Shown piece after piece: positions 18,656 to 27,067 of a stretch of 54,772 nucleotides of DNA. Every line of letters begins with the position of its first letter. The first letter of the stretch is position 1. The notes beneath the pieces were generated by a model. It saw only the letters and a program-made list of their open reading frames with translations. It had not been told where the DNA came from and ran no database searches. The position numbers and the translations under genes are program-made. This DNA comes from Acidobacteriota bacterium (GTDB lineage: Bacteria; Acidobacteriota; Terriglobia; Acidiferrales; UBA7541), in the NCBI GenBank assembly GCA_013286165.1, contig JABDGF010000009.1, positions 1 to 54,772 of the forward strand, read 5' to 3'.

Positions 18656-18705
18656 TAAGGATTCAAATACAACCAGGCTGAGACAGATACGAGACCGGCG
18701 AGCGG

Positions 18706-18723
18706 CGCGGGGATTGCCCCGCG
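18706..18723 (+). terminator. Hairpin after the VWA gene
   Basis: CGCGGGG and CCCCGCG form a 7-bp GC stem with a 4-nt loop about 50 nt after the stop codon. No T-run follows, so it is only a possible terminator. Confidence 0.45.
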
Positions 18724-18731
18724 AGACGAAA

Positions 18732-18934
18732 GCACACAGGCCAACTCCAGCCTGTGCCACTCTCCGTGGTAAGGCACTGCTCGCACAGGGCATGGAGGGG
18801 TGGGCGGCGTTGCGCAGGCACGAATGCCTACCCCACGCACGGTGGGTAAATTTGTGTCGATTAGAAAGGGTGTCGGTCCTTTGTTTTGTGTAAGTTTCGG
18901 GCAGTTCTAATCGCGGATCACTCCGATTAGAAAT
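18732..18934 (+). repeat. Composite repeat unit A
   Basis: It begins with GCACACAGGCCAACTCCAGC, has a GCGCAGGCACGAATGCCTAC block near 18811, and ends with the 79-bp GATTAGAA element (18856-18934). The same three blocks recur in the same order in unit B, so the two are an imperfect tandem duplication about 330 nt apart. Confidence 0.75.
18856..18934 (+). repeat. 79-bp GATTAGAA element, copy A
   Basis: GTCGATTAGAAA (18856-18867), TTTGTTTTGTG in the middle, inverted TTCTAATCG (18905-18913), and direct CGATTAGAA (18924-18932). The second and third motifs form a perfect 9-bp stem with a 10-nt loop; the first motif competes for the second. Confidence 0.8.
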
Positions 18935-19061
18935 TATTAGGTGGAATACAACTGGCTCCGCGATGACCTTTCGGGGAGATTCGAAACGAAAACGGAGAGA
19001 GATCCTTCGGCCCGGAAACGGGCCTCTGGATGACGTCAAAGGCGGAAGGGCAAACGTAACG

Positions 19062-19282
19062 GCACACAGGCCAACTGCAGCCTGCGCCACTCCGAGTGTA
19101 TATGTGGTGCGCGCACAATTCAGCGAGGTGCGGGCGTCGTTGCGCAGCCAAAACTGGCTACCCCACTGCGTACCCCACGTTGTTGGGATTTGTGTCATCT
19201 AGTGCCGATTAGGAAGGGACGGTGGTGTTTGTTTTGTGGAAGTTACGTCACATTCTAATCGTACGAGATGTCGATTAGAATT
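19062..19282 (+). repeat. Composite repeat unit B
   Basis: It begins with GCACACAGGCCAACTGCAGC, has GTTGCGCAGCCAAAACTGGC near 19139, and ends with GATTAGAA element B. It is the imperfect second copy of unit A, slightly longer in the middle. Confidence 0.75.
19204..19282 (+). repeat. 79-bp GATTAGAA element, copy B
   Basis: GCCGATTAGGAA (19204-19215), GTTTGTTTTGTGGAAGTTACG, TTCTAATCG (19253-19261) and CGATTAGAA (19272-19280). Motif offsets are identical to copy A. Confidence 0.8.
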
Positions 19283-19524
19283 TGGGGCTTGAGGGAATTT
19301 GCGGGGAGTACGTAGGTAGAAGTACGGATGCGAAGCTGGGGTGAGGAGTGGGGCCGGGTGGGAGAGTGCTGACTGGCGGCCGCCTCGCATGTGCTGTCCT
19401 CGGTGGGCTGTTAGTGACGCCCGACTAACGTTAACATATCTGCAATAGATTGTAAAGGTAAAAAATCGGGATTTGAGTTGATTTGGGAGGCGGTGCGTCC
19501 AAATCTAGCTGAGCGGAAAGACCC

Positions 19525-19570
19525 AACGCCGGGACCAGGGGGAGAGAGTGCCCCTGGTGCCCGGCGTTTT
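19525..19570 (+). terminator. Strong stem-loop with T-run
   Basis: AACGCCGGG and CCAGGGG pair with CCCCTGG and CCCGGCGTT around a GAGAGAGTG loop, followed by TTTTGCTT. It is a strong intrinsic-terminator shape on the plus strand. The nearest coding stop upstream is nearly 900 nt away, so it may instead end a non-coding transcript starting in the AT-rich stretch just before it. Confidence 0.6.
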
Positions 19571-19641
19571 GCTTGCGGATAGAGCGATGTTCGGAGCAAA
19601 GCACGCAGACTGAAGTTTGCGCCACGGCGGAAAACACATTC

Positions 19642-19688
19642 GAGAGCCCACTGGGCTCTCTCAGTGTGTTTCGCGCTGTAGCGCGAAA
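19642..19688 (-). terminator. Hairpins after the receptor stop codon
   Basis: Two stems lie just downstream of the minus-strand receptor gene: TTCGCGCT/AGCGCGAA (about 19670-19687) and the 9-bp GAGAGCCCA-C-TGGGCTCTC (19642-19660), followed by TCAGTGTG. The second has a close relative at 54729-54747. Confidence 0.55.
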
Positions 19689-22600
19689 TCAGAAGCGGAA
19701 CTTGGCGCCGATTTGGATTTGGCGGGCGCCGGTTGTGCCGTCGGGCTGGCCGACTTGGGCGGTGGAGTACATGAAGTCCGGCGAGCCCTGGATATAGTTG
19801 GGCTTGGCGAACTGGACGCGATTGAACAGGTTGTAAAACTCAAAGCGCAGCTGGAAGTCGACGCGTTCGCCGATCTTGGTGTCTTTGGCGAGGACCGCGT
19901 CCCAATTGTTGATGCCCGGGCCATACCACGCGTTGCGGTGAAGCGGCGACGCAACGCCCCAGGGAATGGGGATCGAGCCATCCTCCGGATTGAACGCGGC
20001 CGGATTGAATCCGGTGAAGACGGGCGCGCTAGGAATACCCTGGTTCGGATTCGACGGTGCGGTGTGAAGCAGCGACGCATCGACGACGGTGACGCGGTCC
20101 GAAATGCCGGTATGCAACGTATCCAGCTGGCCGAAGATGTCGTACGGAAGACCGGTCTGCCAGGCGGCGATGCCGCTGACTTCCCAACCTTCGAGTGCGC
20201 GGCCGACATAGCCATCGGTGAGATGAGATTTTCCGCGGCCGATGTTGGGCGTGTAAACGAAGTTGATTACGCCGCGGTGGCGAGTGTCGAAACCGGAATT
20301 CCCCTTTTCATTGCGAAGGTTGAACGAGTCAACGGGGAAATTTCCGTTGGCGGCTGTGGGTACGAGTCCGTCGGAAGAATCGTCGAGCGCGTGAGCGTAG
20401 GTGTACGCGCCGCCGATTTGCAGGCCGTGCCAGAGACGTTCGTTGACCTGGATCTGCAGGGCGTCGTACCAGGAGTGGCCGCTGGTCTGGTTTACGAACG
20501 CGTGGTAGAAGGCGTTGTTGTTGACGGCATTGAACGGAAGCTGGCCAAAATCGCCGCCGTCGTAGAGTGTGGCGTTCTGAAGGACGGACGGATCGACGCC
20601 CATGCCGAGCAACTGGCTGACGAGATTCGGCTGAGGCGGATTGCCATCGACGACGCGAAGGATGCGAGTGCCGTGGTTGCCGACGTAGTTGGCTTCGAAC
20701 GTGAGGTTTGAATTGACCTGTCGCTGAATGCCAAAATTCCAGGTGACCAGGCGCGGCGGCTTGATATTGGGTTCGAAGACGCCGGGGAAAAGGAACGAGC
20801 CGTCTTGCACCACGGGTGACGGAGTGAGCGTGGGCGCGACGGGCTGATTGGCGAGCTGCGCGCCTGGGACGAAGCCGAGACTTGCGGTGGGAGTGAAGGC
20901 AAAGCTCGGCTGGAACGGAGGATTGCTCCGCTGATTTTCGAACAGGTTGCCGAAGACGCGGTCTGTGAAGACGCCGATGCCGCCGCGGATCGAGGTGCGG
21001 CCGTCTTTGAACGGATCCCAAGCAAAACCGAAGCGCGGTTCGAAGTTGGTGTAGTCGTCTTTGTAGAGCTGCGCGCCGGTGCCGGGACCGACGGGAGTGA
21101 AGGTGAAGGGCGCGGGGCCGCTGGGGTCCTGGAAAAGATTGGAGATGGTGCCGGAGCGTTCGTAAGGAACGCCGTACCACTCGTAACGCACGCCGTAGGT
21201 GATGGAGAGATTCGAGCGGATCTTCCAGACATCTTGCACGTAGCCGGCGACTTCGTGCTGGATGAAGTTGAGTTCATCGTTTGCGACGCGGGCGCCGGAG
21301 CGAGTGAAGAATTGGGTCTGCGAATTTTGTTCGACGAGGCCGAGTAGCGCGGAGACCATGTCTTCGAGTTGCAGCGAATCGACGCCGGGATTGAGCGAGG
21401 CTTGATTCAAGGGCGCGATGCCGAACTGGCTGAAATTGTTGAAGAGGAAATTCTGGCGCGCATTGAAGTCGGTGTAGTTGTTGGAGTAGACGTTGCGGAA
21501 TTCGCCGCCGAATTTTATGGCGTGGTTGCCCCAGACTTTTGTGACGTAATCGCTGACTTGGTAGGTACCTTGCTTGTTGCCGCTGGCGGGCGAGTTGTTG
21601 GGGCCGCAACCGAAGCTCGCGAAGACGGGCAACACGTAGTCGCCGCCCTGCCCTTCGGAATCGACGTTGCCGACACTGTCAAAATCCGGAATGCCGTTGC
21701 AACCGAAGAAAAGGTTCAGGCGGTTGAAGCCGAAGCGAGCTTCGTTGGTGAGAGTGGGAGAAAAGGTGGTGGTGAGGCCTACGGCGAGGCCCTGTGTGCG
21801 CTGGGAAGACGGGATGGCGCCGAGGCCGTTGGGCAGCGTGTCTGTGTGGAACGGGTTCGGATCGTTGAACCAATTGTAGATGTAGCGGACGAAGAGGCTG
21901 TTGTTGGCGTTGATGCGGTGGTCGATTTTGATGGTGGCGTCTTCGTCTTTCTCGCGGGACTCGCTGGGGAAAAATAGAGTGCCGGTGGCGCCATCGCCGC
22001 TGGGGATGGTGGGATTCGGGTAGAACGCGAGTATTTTTTGCATCGCGGTGTCGAGCGCGAGGCCTGTAGCGTTTTGGCCATCGCCGGGGACGTTGTTCAA
22101 CAGATTGATCGTCTGGCTCGCGCCGGTGCCCGGATTGGTGTAGTTGAAGATGCCGGATTTGAAAGCAGCCGTGGGAACGATGGCGGAGTTGGAGAGAACG
22201 GTGACGAAGCGGTCGCCCTGATAGTTAAGGAAGAAAAAAGTTTTGTCTTTCTTGATGGGGCCGCCGATGGAGCCGCCGTAGAGATTGCGGACGTAGGGAT
22301 TCTGCGGCTCGACGAGGCCGGAGTCTGGATCGATGTTGTGGTTGAAGTAATCGCGGGCGCCGAGAGCATTCCAGCGGCCGAAGTAGTAGAGGTTGCCGTG
22401 GAAATCGTTGGTGCCGCTGCGAGTGATCACGTCGATGATGGCGCCGTTGTTGCGGCCGAATTCGGGCGCGAAATTATTGGTGAGAACGCGAAATTCTTCG
22501 GTGGAGTCCGGATTCTGCGTGGTGACGCCGCCGAGAGGGCCGGGGACGTCGGCGTCGTTGTTGTCGGTGCCGTCGAGCATGAAATTGTTGTTGCGCTCAC

Positions 22601-23147
22601 GGCCGCCGTTGACGGAGACGCCGGCTGCGCCGCTGTCGGACTGCGTTACGCCGGGGCCGAGCAGGACGAGTTGATACGGATCGCGGAGGATGAGCGGGAG
22701 CTCGGTCATCTGAGTGTGCTCGATCACGTTGCTGAGCGTGGCGTCTTCGGTGTCGATGGGTACAGCAGCGGCGGCGGAAACTTCGACGGTGGAGGAGATG
22801 GCGCCGGTTTCGAATTTTGCGTCGAGCGTGAGGGGCTGGTCGATGGTGAGAGTGACGGACGCGAAGGTGACGGTCTTGAAGCCGGACTTCGAAATCGAGA
22901 CGGAATAATTTCCGGCGGACAAGGTGGGGAAACGGTAGGTGCCGGCGCCGGTGGTGATCGTGTTGTGCGCTTCGTTGGTGCCGAGATTAGTGGCGACGAC
23001 GTTGGCGTCGGTGACGACTGCTCCGGATGCGTCGGTGACTGTACCGGATATCGAGCCGGTCTGCGCGAATACCGAAGGCGTGGCGACGAAAAGCAGAGCG
23101 AGAGCCAGGGTGAAGAGTGCGGCGCGCAGGCTCTGGAAGATCTTCAT
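19689..23147 (-). CDS. TonB-dependent receptor, Oar-like
   Basis: A 1152-residue outer-membrane receptor. It has a signal peptide (ALALLFVATPSVFAQ), a carboxypeptidase-regulatory-like domain (about 31-115, GSISGTVTDASGAVVTDANV), a plug (about 125-260, with SVNGGRERNNNFMLDGTDNN), and a beta-barrel ending in the aromatic GAKFRF. The start at 23147 has AGGAGA 7 nt upstream. It is not flanked by sugar enzymes or a SusD-like partner, so its ligand cannot be guessed. Upstream, CTTAG (23198-23202) and CTAAG (23209-23213) form a small inverted repeat that might be an operator. Confidence 0.93.
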   Translation of the reverse strand: MKIFQSLRAALFTLALALLFVATPSVFAQTGSISGTVTDASGAVVTDANVVATNLGTNEAHNTITTGAGTYRFPTLSAGNYSVSISKSGFKTVTFASVTLTIDQPLTLDAKFETGAISSTVEVSAAAAVPIDTEDATLSNVIEHTQMTELPLILRDPYQLVLLGPGVTQSDSGAAGVSVNGGRERNNNFMLDGTDNNDADVPGPLGGVTTQNPDSTEEFRVLTNNFAPEFGRNNGAIIDVITRSGTNDFHGNLYYFGRWNALGARDYFNHNIDPDSGLVEPQNPYVRNLYGGSIGGPIKKDKTFFFLNYQGDRFVTVLSNSAIVPTAAFKSGIFNYTNPGTGASQTINLLNNVPGDGQNATGLALDTAMQKILAFYPNPTIPSGDGATGTLFFPSESREKDEDATIKIDHRINANNSLFVRYIYNWFNDPNPFHTDTLPNGLGAIPSSQRTQGLAVGLTTTFSPTLTNEARFGFNRLNLFFGCNGIPDFDSVGNVDSEGQGGDYVLPVFASFGCGPNNSPASGNKQGTYQVSDYVTKVWGNHAIKFGGEFRNVYSNNYTDFNARQNFLFNNFSQFGIAPLNQASLNPGVDSLQLEDMVSALLGLVEQNSQTQFFTRSGARVANDELNFIQHEVAGYVQDVWKIRSNLSITYGVRYEWYGVPYERSGTISNLFQDPSGPAPFTFTPVGPGTGAQLYKDDYTNFEPRFGFAWDPFKDGRTSIRGGIGVFTDRVFGNLFENQRSNPPFQPSFAFTPTASLGFVPGAQLANQPVAPTLTPSPVVQDGSFLFPGVFEPNIKPPRLVTWNFGIQRQVNSNLTFEANYVGNHGTRILRVVDGNPPQPNLVSQLLGMGVDPSVLQNATLYDGGDFGQLPFNAVNNNAFYHAFVNQTSGHSWYDALQIQVNERLWHGLQIGGAYTYAHALDDSSDGLVPTAANGNFPVDSFNLRNEKGNSGFDTRHRGVINFVYTPNIGRGKSHLTDGYVGRALEGWEVSGIAAWQTGLPYDIFGQLDTLHTGISDRVTVVDASLLHTAPSNPNQGIPSAPVFTGFNPAAFNPEDGSIPIPWGVASPLHRNAWYGPGINNWDAVLAKDTKIGERVDFQLRFEFYNLFNRVQFAKPNYIQGSPDFMYSTAQVGQPDGTTGARQIQIGAKFRF

Positions 23148-23602
23148 GTACGTTCTCCTCTGAAAAATTCGAGTGTGGCGTTTGCGTACGAAAATTCCTT
23201 AGGCAGCGCTAAGTTGCATTTTGCAAGCCAGCGAGCGGCGCGCGACCCGAGAGGCGCGACGGAAACGTATGAAATGTTTCTGAAATGGCGCGGGGAGATT
23301 GAAGCGGAAGAAGTTGCGGGAGGCGCGGATGTGGGTGGATTTATTGGCGTTTTGGAACGGTGAGCGGATGCGAAGCGGTGAGCGCGGGAGATTTGCGGGA
23401 ACGGACGCGACACGATTTGGGGGCGTGTGAATTACGGGAGAAACAGGAACGCGGAAATATGGAATGTCGGAGGGTGCTTGAGCGGAGCGGGAGTGGTTGG
23501 TACGAGATCGAGGGTAGATCGCACGGCGATTTTGTGGTCGCAAGCGAACAGCCTGCGCGGCAGGCTATTCCACTCGCTCGGCGCGGAAAAGTTGAGATCA
23601 AA
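23148..23602. other. Intergenic region upstream of receptor
   Basis: About 455 nt between two minus-strand genes. It contains the receptor promoter (not locatable by eye) and, 36 nt after the DinB-like stop, a hairpin AGCCTG-CGCGG-CAGGCT (23550-23566) that may be its terminator. No convincing gene. Confidence 0.4.
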
Positions 23603-24226
23603 TCAGCAGAAGGATTGGGAGATTTTTGACGGTGGTGCGGCGATGGCTACGCCGGGCGAATTGATGTGGCGCGCAGGCGCGGCTAGGCGCGAAGGATTTG
23701 GCGTCTCGCGCGAGGAATCGCGGTCGGATTCGAAGGGGCGTTTGCGCGGCGGATTCTGATGCAACCAGATGGAGAAGTTTTCGCGCATCTGCTGAATGTG
23801 GTCCGGAATGTGGCGTTCCTGACGGCTAAGCCATTCTTCAAAAGTGATTTCGCCGTGCACGGGATGATTGGCGACGATGAGCCAGCAGGCTTCCGGGACG
23901 GATTGCAGAAGTTTCGAGGTGGCGGCCCGGAGGCTGTGGATGATCTTGAGCGCTTCGCGCGTACCCTGATGGAAATAGCCGAGAGTATCCATCCACGGTT
24001 CGACATTGGGCGTGCCAGTGGCGCAGCCGGTGGCGATGATCTGGCGGCAGAAGACGTAATCGACGGCTTCGCTATCGGCGAGATGGAGGATCATCTCGTG
24101 GATGCTGCGGCGGCCGGGAGCGGGCTTGAAGAACCACATGCGGCGCGGGAAATCGCGCATAGCGATACAGAGCGCCGTGGGGGCATAACTGAAAGAATCG
24201 AGAGTCTTGCGGCGGCTCGTTTGCAT
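23603..24226 (-). CDS. DinB-like (DinB_2/YfiT-type) protein
   Basis: A 207-residue four-helix-bundle protein of the DinB superfamily, a group of metal-binding enzymes often acting as thiol-dependent transferases. Likely metal ligands are His48 in ILHLADSE and His139/His143 in ERHIPDH, separated by the usual helices. The ATG at 24226 is supported by AGGAGG at 7-nt spacing. Beyond residue ~155 there is an extra Arg/Pro-rich tail of about 50 residues not needed for the fold. The gene is divergent from the ADOP permease; no functional link is evident. Confidence 0.8.
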   Translation of the reverse strand: MQTSRRKTLDSFSYAPTALCIAMRDFPRRMWFFKPAPGRRSIHEMILHLADSEAVDYVFCRQIIATGCATGTPNVEPWMDTLGYFHQGTREALKIIHSLRAATSKLLQSVPEACWLIVANHPVHGEITFEEWLSRQERHIPDHIQQMRENFSIWLHQNPPRKRPFESDRDSSRETPNPSRLAAPARHINSPGVAIAAPPSKISQSFC

Positions 24227-24509
24227 GTGAAGTCCTCCTTGGAACATAGCTTTCTCTTTGCAAGTTAGTAGGAATTGGGGCTAAAAGGTTGGCTAGGAAA
24301 GGCGTAAATCTGCATAAATTAATCCTAAAATTGGGACGCCGCAGGGCGCAGGACGCGTCGAACAGATCGAGCGACAATTCATTTACATTCGAGGCTCGTC
24401 GCGCGAACGCGAAAATGTCCGGACGCGCGAATCCAGTGTTCGCCAGCGGGCAGATGCGGATGCTGAATATTGGAAAGTTTACGAAGTACTACAGGCAATA
24501 GGAGGCTGC

Positions 24510-26948
24510 GTGGAAACACTCTGGCAGGATTTCCGGTACGGATTCCGGATGATGGCGAAGAATCCGGGATTCGCGGCGATGGCGATTTTGACGCTGGCGC
24601 TGGGGATCGGCGCGTCGGCCGCGATTTTCAGCGTGATCGACGGCGTGCTGCTGAATCCGTTTCCATACGCGCACACCGACCGGCTGGTGGTGCTGCAGAT
24701 TGAGGATGCCGATCAGGGCGGCGATAACGGCGCGCGCGGTGGCGTGACGGCGGAGGAATTCCACGAGTATGCGGCGAAGAACCGAGTGTTTGACCGCGTG
24801 GCGGGCTGGACGGGCGCAGATCTGCTCTACACGACTTCGGAAGGAACGGAGCGATTCAACGGGCAACTGATGGCGCCGGGAACGTTTGAGGCGCTGGGCG
24901 TAGCGCCGATGCTGGGACGAGCGATTACGGCGGAAGACTACAAGCCGGGAGCGCCGCCGGTATTCGCGATGCGCTACAAGCTGTGGGCGACGCGATTTAA
25001 TTCCGATCCGAATGTGGTGGGACAGAACTTTGTGCTGAACGGCGTGCCCCGAACGTTGGTGGCGGTGATGCCGCCGCGATTTGCGCTGGGCAGCGGCGAA
25101 ATGTGGGTACCGGATGCGCTGGATCCGGCGCATGCGTCCGCGGATTTATTTTTTCGCGATTTCTTTTTTGTGGGCGGACTGAAGCCTGGCGTGACCGTGG
25201 CTCAGGCCGAGGCGGACTTGAGTGGCGTGGCGAATCACCTGGCTGCCGTGTATCCGAATCTCTATCCAAAACATTTCCGAATGCATCTGGATCACTTCGT
25301 GGACGCGTGGGTGGAGCAATTCCGCAAGACGCTGTACATCGTGCTGGCGGCTGTGGGATTGCTGCTGCTGATTGGGTGCGCGAATGTGGCGAGCCTGCTG
25401 ATGGCGCGGGCGACGACGCGCGAAAAGGAGTTCGCGGTGCGGGCGGCGCTGGGCGCGAGCCGAGTTCGGCTGGTGCGGCAGATGTTGATCGAGAGCCTCC
25501 TGCTGGCTGGAGGCGGAGCGATTCTAGGCTGCGTGCTGGCGTCACTGGGACTGACGACGCTGGTGGCGATGATTCCTCAACAGATTTTGCCGGACGAAGC
25601 GGTGATCACGATGAACGCGCCCGTGTTGCTATTCGCGCTGGGCGTGGCGGTGGCGACGGCACTGATTTTTGGACTCGCACCGGCGCTGCACATTTCTGGG
25701 AAGAATTTGAATACGCCGCTGCGCGACGGCGGAAAAAGCGTGGCGGGAGGCGTTCGGCAGAATCGCATTCGCGGATTGGTGGTGGCGACGGAAGTGGCGC
25801 TATCGCTGACGCTGTTGATCGGGGCCGGGCTGCTGATGCGCAGTTTTATTGCGCTGCGCGAAGTGAATCTGGGATTGAAGCCGGATCACGTGCTGGTAAC
25901 GCGGCTGCCGCTACCGGAAGCGCAGTACAAAACGGCGGAGCAAGTGAGCGCATTTTTTCGCGTGCTGCTTCCGCGACTTCGCGCTCTGCCGGGCGTGGTG
26001 GACGTGACGGAGACGAGCACGCTGCCGCCGTATGGCGGGCTGCCGAGCGCCGTAGAAATTCCAGGCAAGACGCCGGGAAACGATTGGAAAACTTTTTATC
26101 AACTGGTGAGCACGGGCTACTTCCCTACTCTGCGAATCGCGATTCTGCAGGGGCGCGCATTCAACGAAGCGGAAGAAAATGGCGCGCGTAAAGTGGCGGT
26201 GGTGAATCAAGCGTTCGTGAAACGGTATTTCGCGGGGCAGGATCCGATCGGGCAGACGTTTCGAATTCCCGAGGCGGAGAAATTGCCGGATCCGGTGCAC
26301 GATGCGTCATTTGAAATTGTGGGAGTGGCGGCGGACGCGAAAAATCAGGGGCTCGAGAAGCCGGTGCTGCCCGAAGTGTGGGTGCCGTACACGATCACGG
26401 GATCGGGGCGGCGCGGCGTGCTAGTGCGGACGACGGCGAATCCGATGGCGATGATGCATGCGGTGCAGACCGAAGTGTGGGCGACGGATCGCAACGTGGC
26501 GCTGGCGATGAGCGATTCGCTGGACAACTACATTCACTCGTATTCGTACGCACAGCCGGAGTTTGGATTTTTGTTGATGGCGATTTTCGCGGCGATTGGG
26601 CTGGTGCTCGTGACGATCGGCGTTTACAGCGTGATTGCGTACACGACGGCGCGGAGGACGCAGGAGATTGGGATTCGGATGGCGTTGGGCGCGGAGCCGG
26701 CGTCGATTTGTAGATTGATTTTGCTGCAGGGTGGGGCGATGGCGGGGGTGGGAGTGGTCGCTGGAGTTGTGGCGTCGCTGGCGTTGACGACGTTGCTGAC
26801 GTCGATGCTGTTTGAGGTGAAGGCGAATGATCCGGTGGTATTTGTGGGGGTGTCGGGGTTGCTGCTGGTGGTGACGATGCTGGCGTGTTTTATACCGGCG
26901 CGACGGGCGATGAGGGTGGATCCGATTGTGGCGTTGAGGTATGAGTGA
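24510..26948 (+). CDS. Acidobacterial duplicated orphan permease (ADOP-type, FtsX/MacB fold)
   Basis: An 812-residue membrane protein built as two tandem MacB periplasmic-core plus FtsX modules. The N-terminal TM helix follows FRYGFRMMAKNPGFAAMAIL. The first FtsX block (about 275-400) has GCANVASLLMARATTREKE and AVRAALGASR. The second periplasmic core spans about 430-680. The second FtsX block (690-805) has ARRTQEIGIRMALGAEP and ends PARRAMRVDPIVALRYE. Start is GTG behind GGAGG. No ATPase gene is adjacent, as is usual for this family. Its substrate is unknown; relatives of the fold export macrolides or lipoproteins. Confidence 0.92.
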   Translation: METLWQDFRYGFRMMAKNPGFAAMAILTLALGIGASAAIFSVIDGVLLNPFPYAHTDRLVVLQIEDADQGGDNGARGGVTAEEFHEYAAKNRVFDRVAGWTGADLLYTTSEGTERFNGQLMAPGTFEALGVAPMLGRAITAEDYKPGAPPVFAMRYKLWATRFNSDPNVVGQNFVLNGVPRTLVAVMPPRFALGSGEMWVPDALDPAHASADLFFRDFFFVGGLKPGVTVAQAEADLSGVANHLAAVYPNLYPKHFRMHLDHFVDAWVEQFRKTLYIVLAAVGLLLLIGCANVASLLMARATTREKEFAVRAALGASRVRLVRQMLIESLLLAGGGAILGCVLASLGLTTLVAMIPQQILPDEAVITMNAPVLLFALGVAVATALIFGLAPALHISGKNLNTPLRDGGKSVAGGVRQNRIRGLVVATEVALSLTLLIGAGLLMRSFIALREVNLGLKPDHVLVTRLPLPEAQYKTAEQVSAFFRVLLPRLRALPGVVDVTETSTLPPYGGLPSAVEIPGKTPGNDWKTFYQLVSTGYFPTLRIAILQGRAFNEAEENGARKVAVVNQAFVKRYFAGQDPIGQTFRIPEAEKLPDPVHDASFEIVGVAADAKNQGLEKPVLPEVWVPYTITGSGRRGVLVRTTANPMAMMHAVQTEVWATDRNVALAMSDSLDNYIHSYSYAQPEFGFLLMAIFAAIGLVLVTIGVYSVIAYTTARRTQEIGIRMALGAEPASICRLILLQGGAMAGVGVVAGVVASLALTTLLTSMLFEVKANDPVVFVGVSGLLLVVTMLACFIPARRAMRVDPIVALRYE

Positions 26949-26981
26949 CGGAGTTGTGATCGGCGGCTGAGGTTTGTATCG

Positions 26982-27009
26982 CGCACCTTTTTGAGAGGAA
27001 AAGGGTGCG
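26982..27009. terminator. Two-way hairpin between convergent genes
   Basis: CGCACCTTTT and AAAAGGGTGCG form a stem around a GAGAGG-type loop, with A/T-rich arms that work as terminator in either direction. It sits between the ends of the permease and the TPR regulator. Confidence 0.6.
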
Positions 27010-27067
27010 GCACCCGAAAATTCAACTGCGGCGCAATCCTGCGACACGGGACTACGCTATGCTTTTT

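Larger units (their letters stand above)
18656..19688. other. 1-kb non-coding region rich in repeats and hairpins
   Basis: It separates the converging VWA and receptor genes. It holds a terminator-like hairpin just after the VWA gene, two composite repeat units each ending in a GATTAGAA element, an AT-rich stretch (about 19420-19490), a large stem-loop (19525-19568) and two hairpins beside the receptor stop. I found no plausible protein-coding frame with a ribosome-binding site. Confidence 0.75.

Noticed and set aside
16082-19198. Open frame of over 1000 codons antisense to the VWA gene
   Set aside because: Arg/His-rich sequence typical of a shadow frame; the sense frame has signal peptide, VWA domain and start overlap with the receptor.
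18732-19282. CRISPR array
   Set aside because: The repeats are too long, too few and structurally composite, without regular spacers; no cas genes are present.
19200-19560. Replication origin (oriC) in the repeat-rich intergenic region
   Set aside because: No dnaA/dnaN neighbours and no cluster of TTATCCACA-type boxes; the iteron-like element also occurs at 54513. The skew switch is reported separately as an open question.
19617-20711. Plus-strand open frame overlapping the end of the second receptor
   Set aside because: It is the mirror of beta-barrel codons, with no ribosome-binding site or family resemblance.
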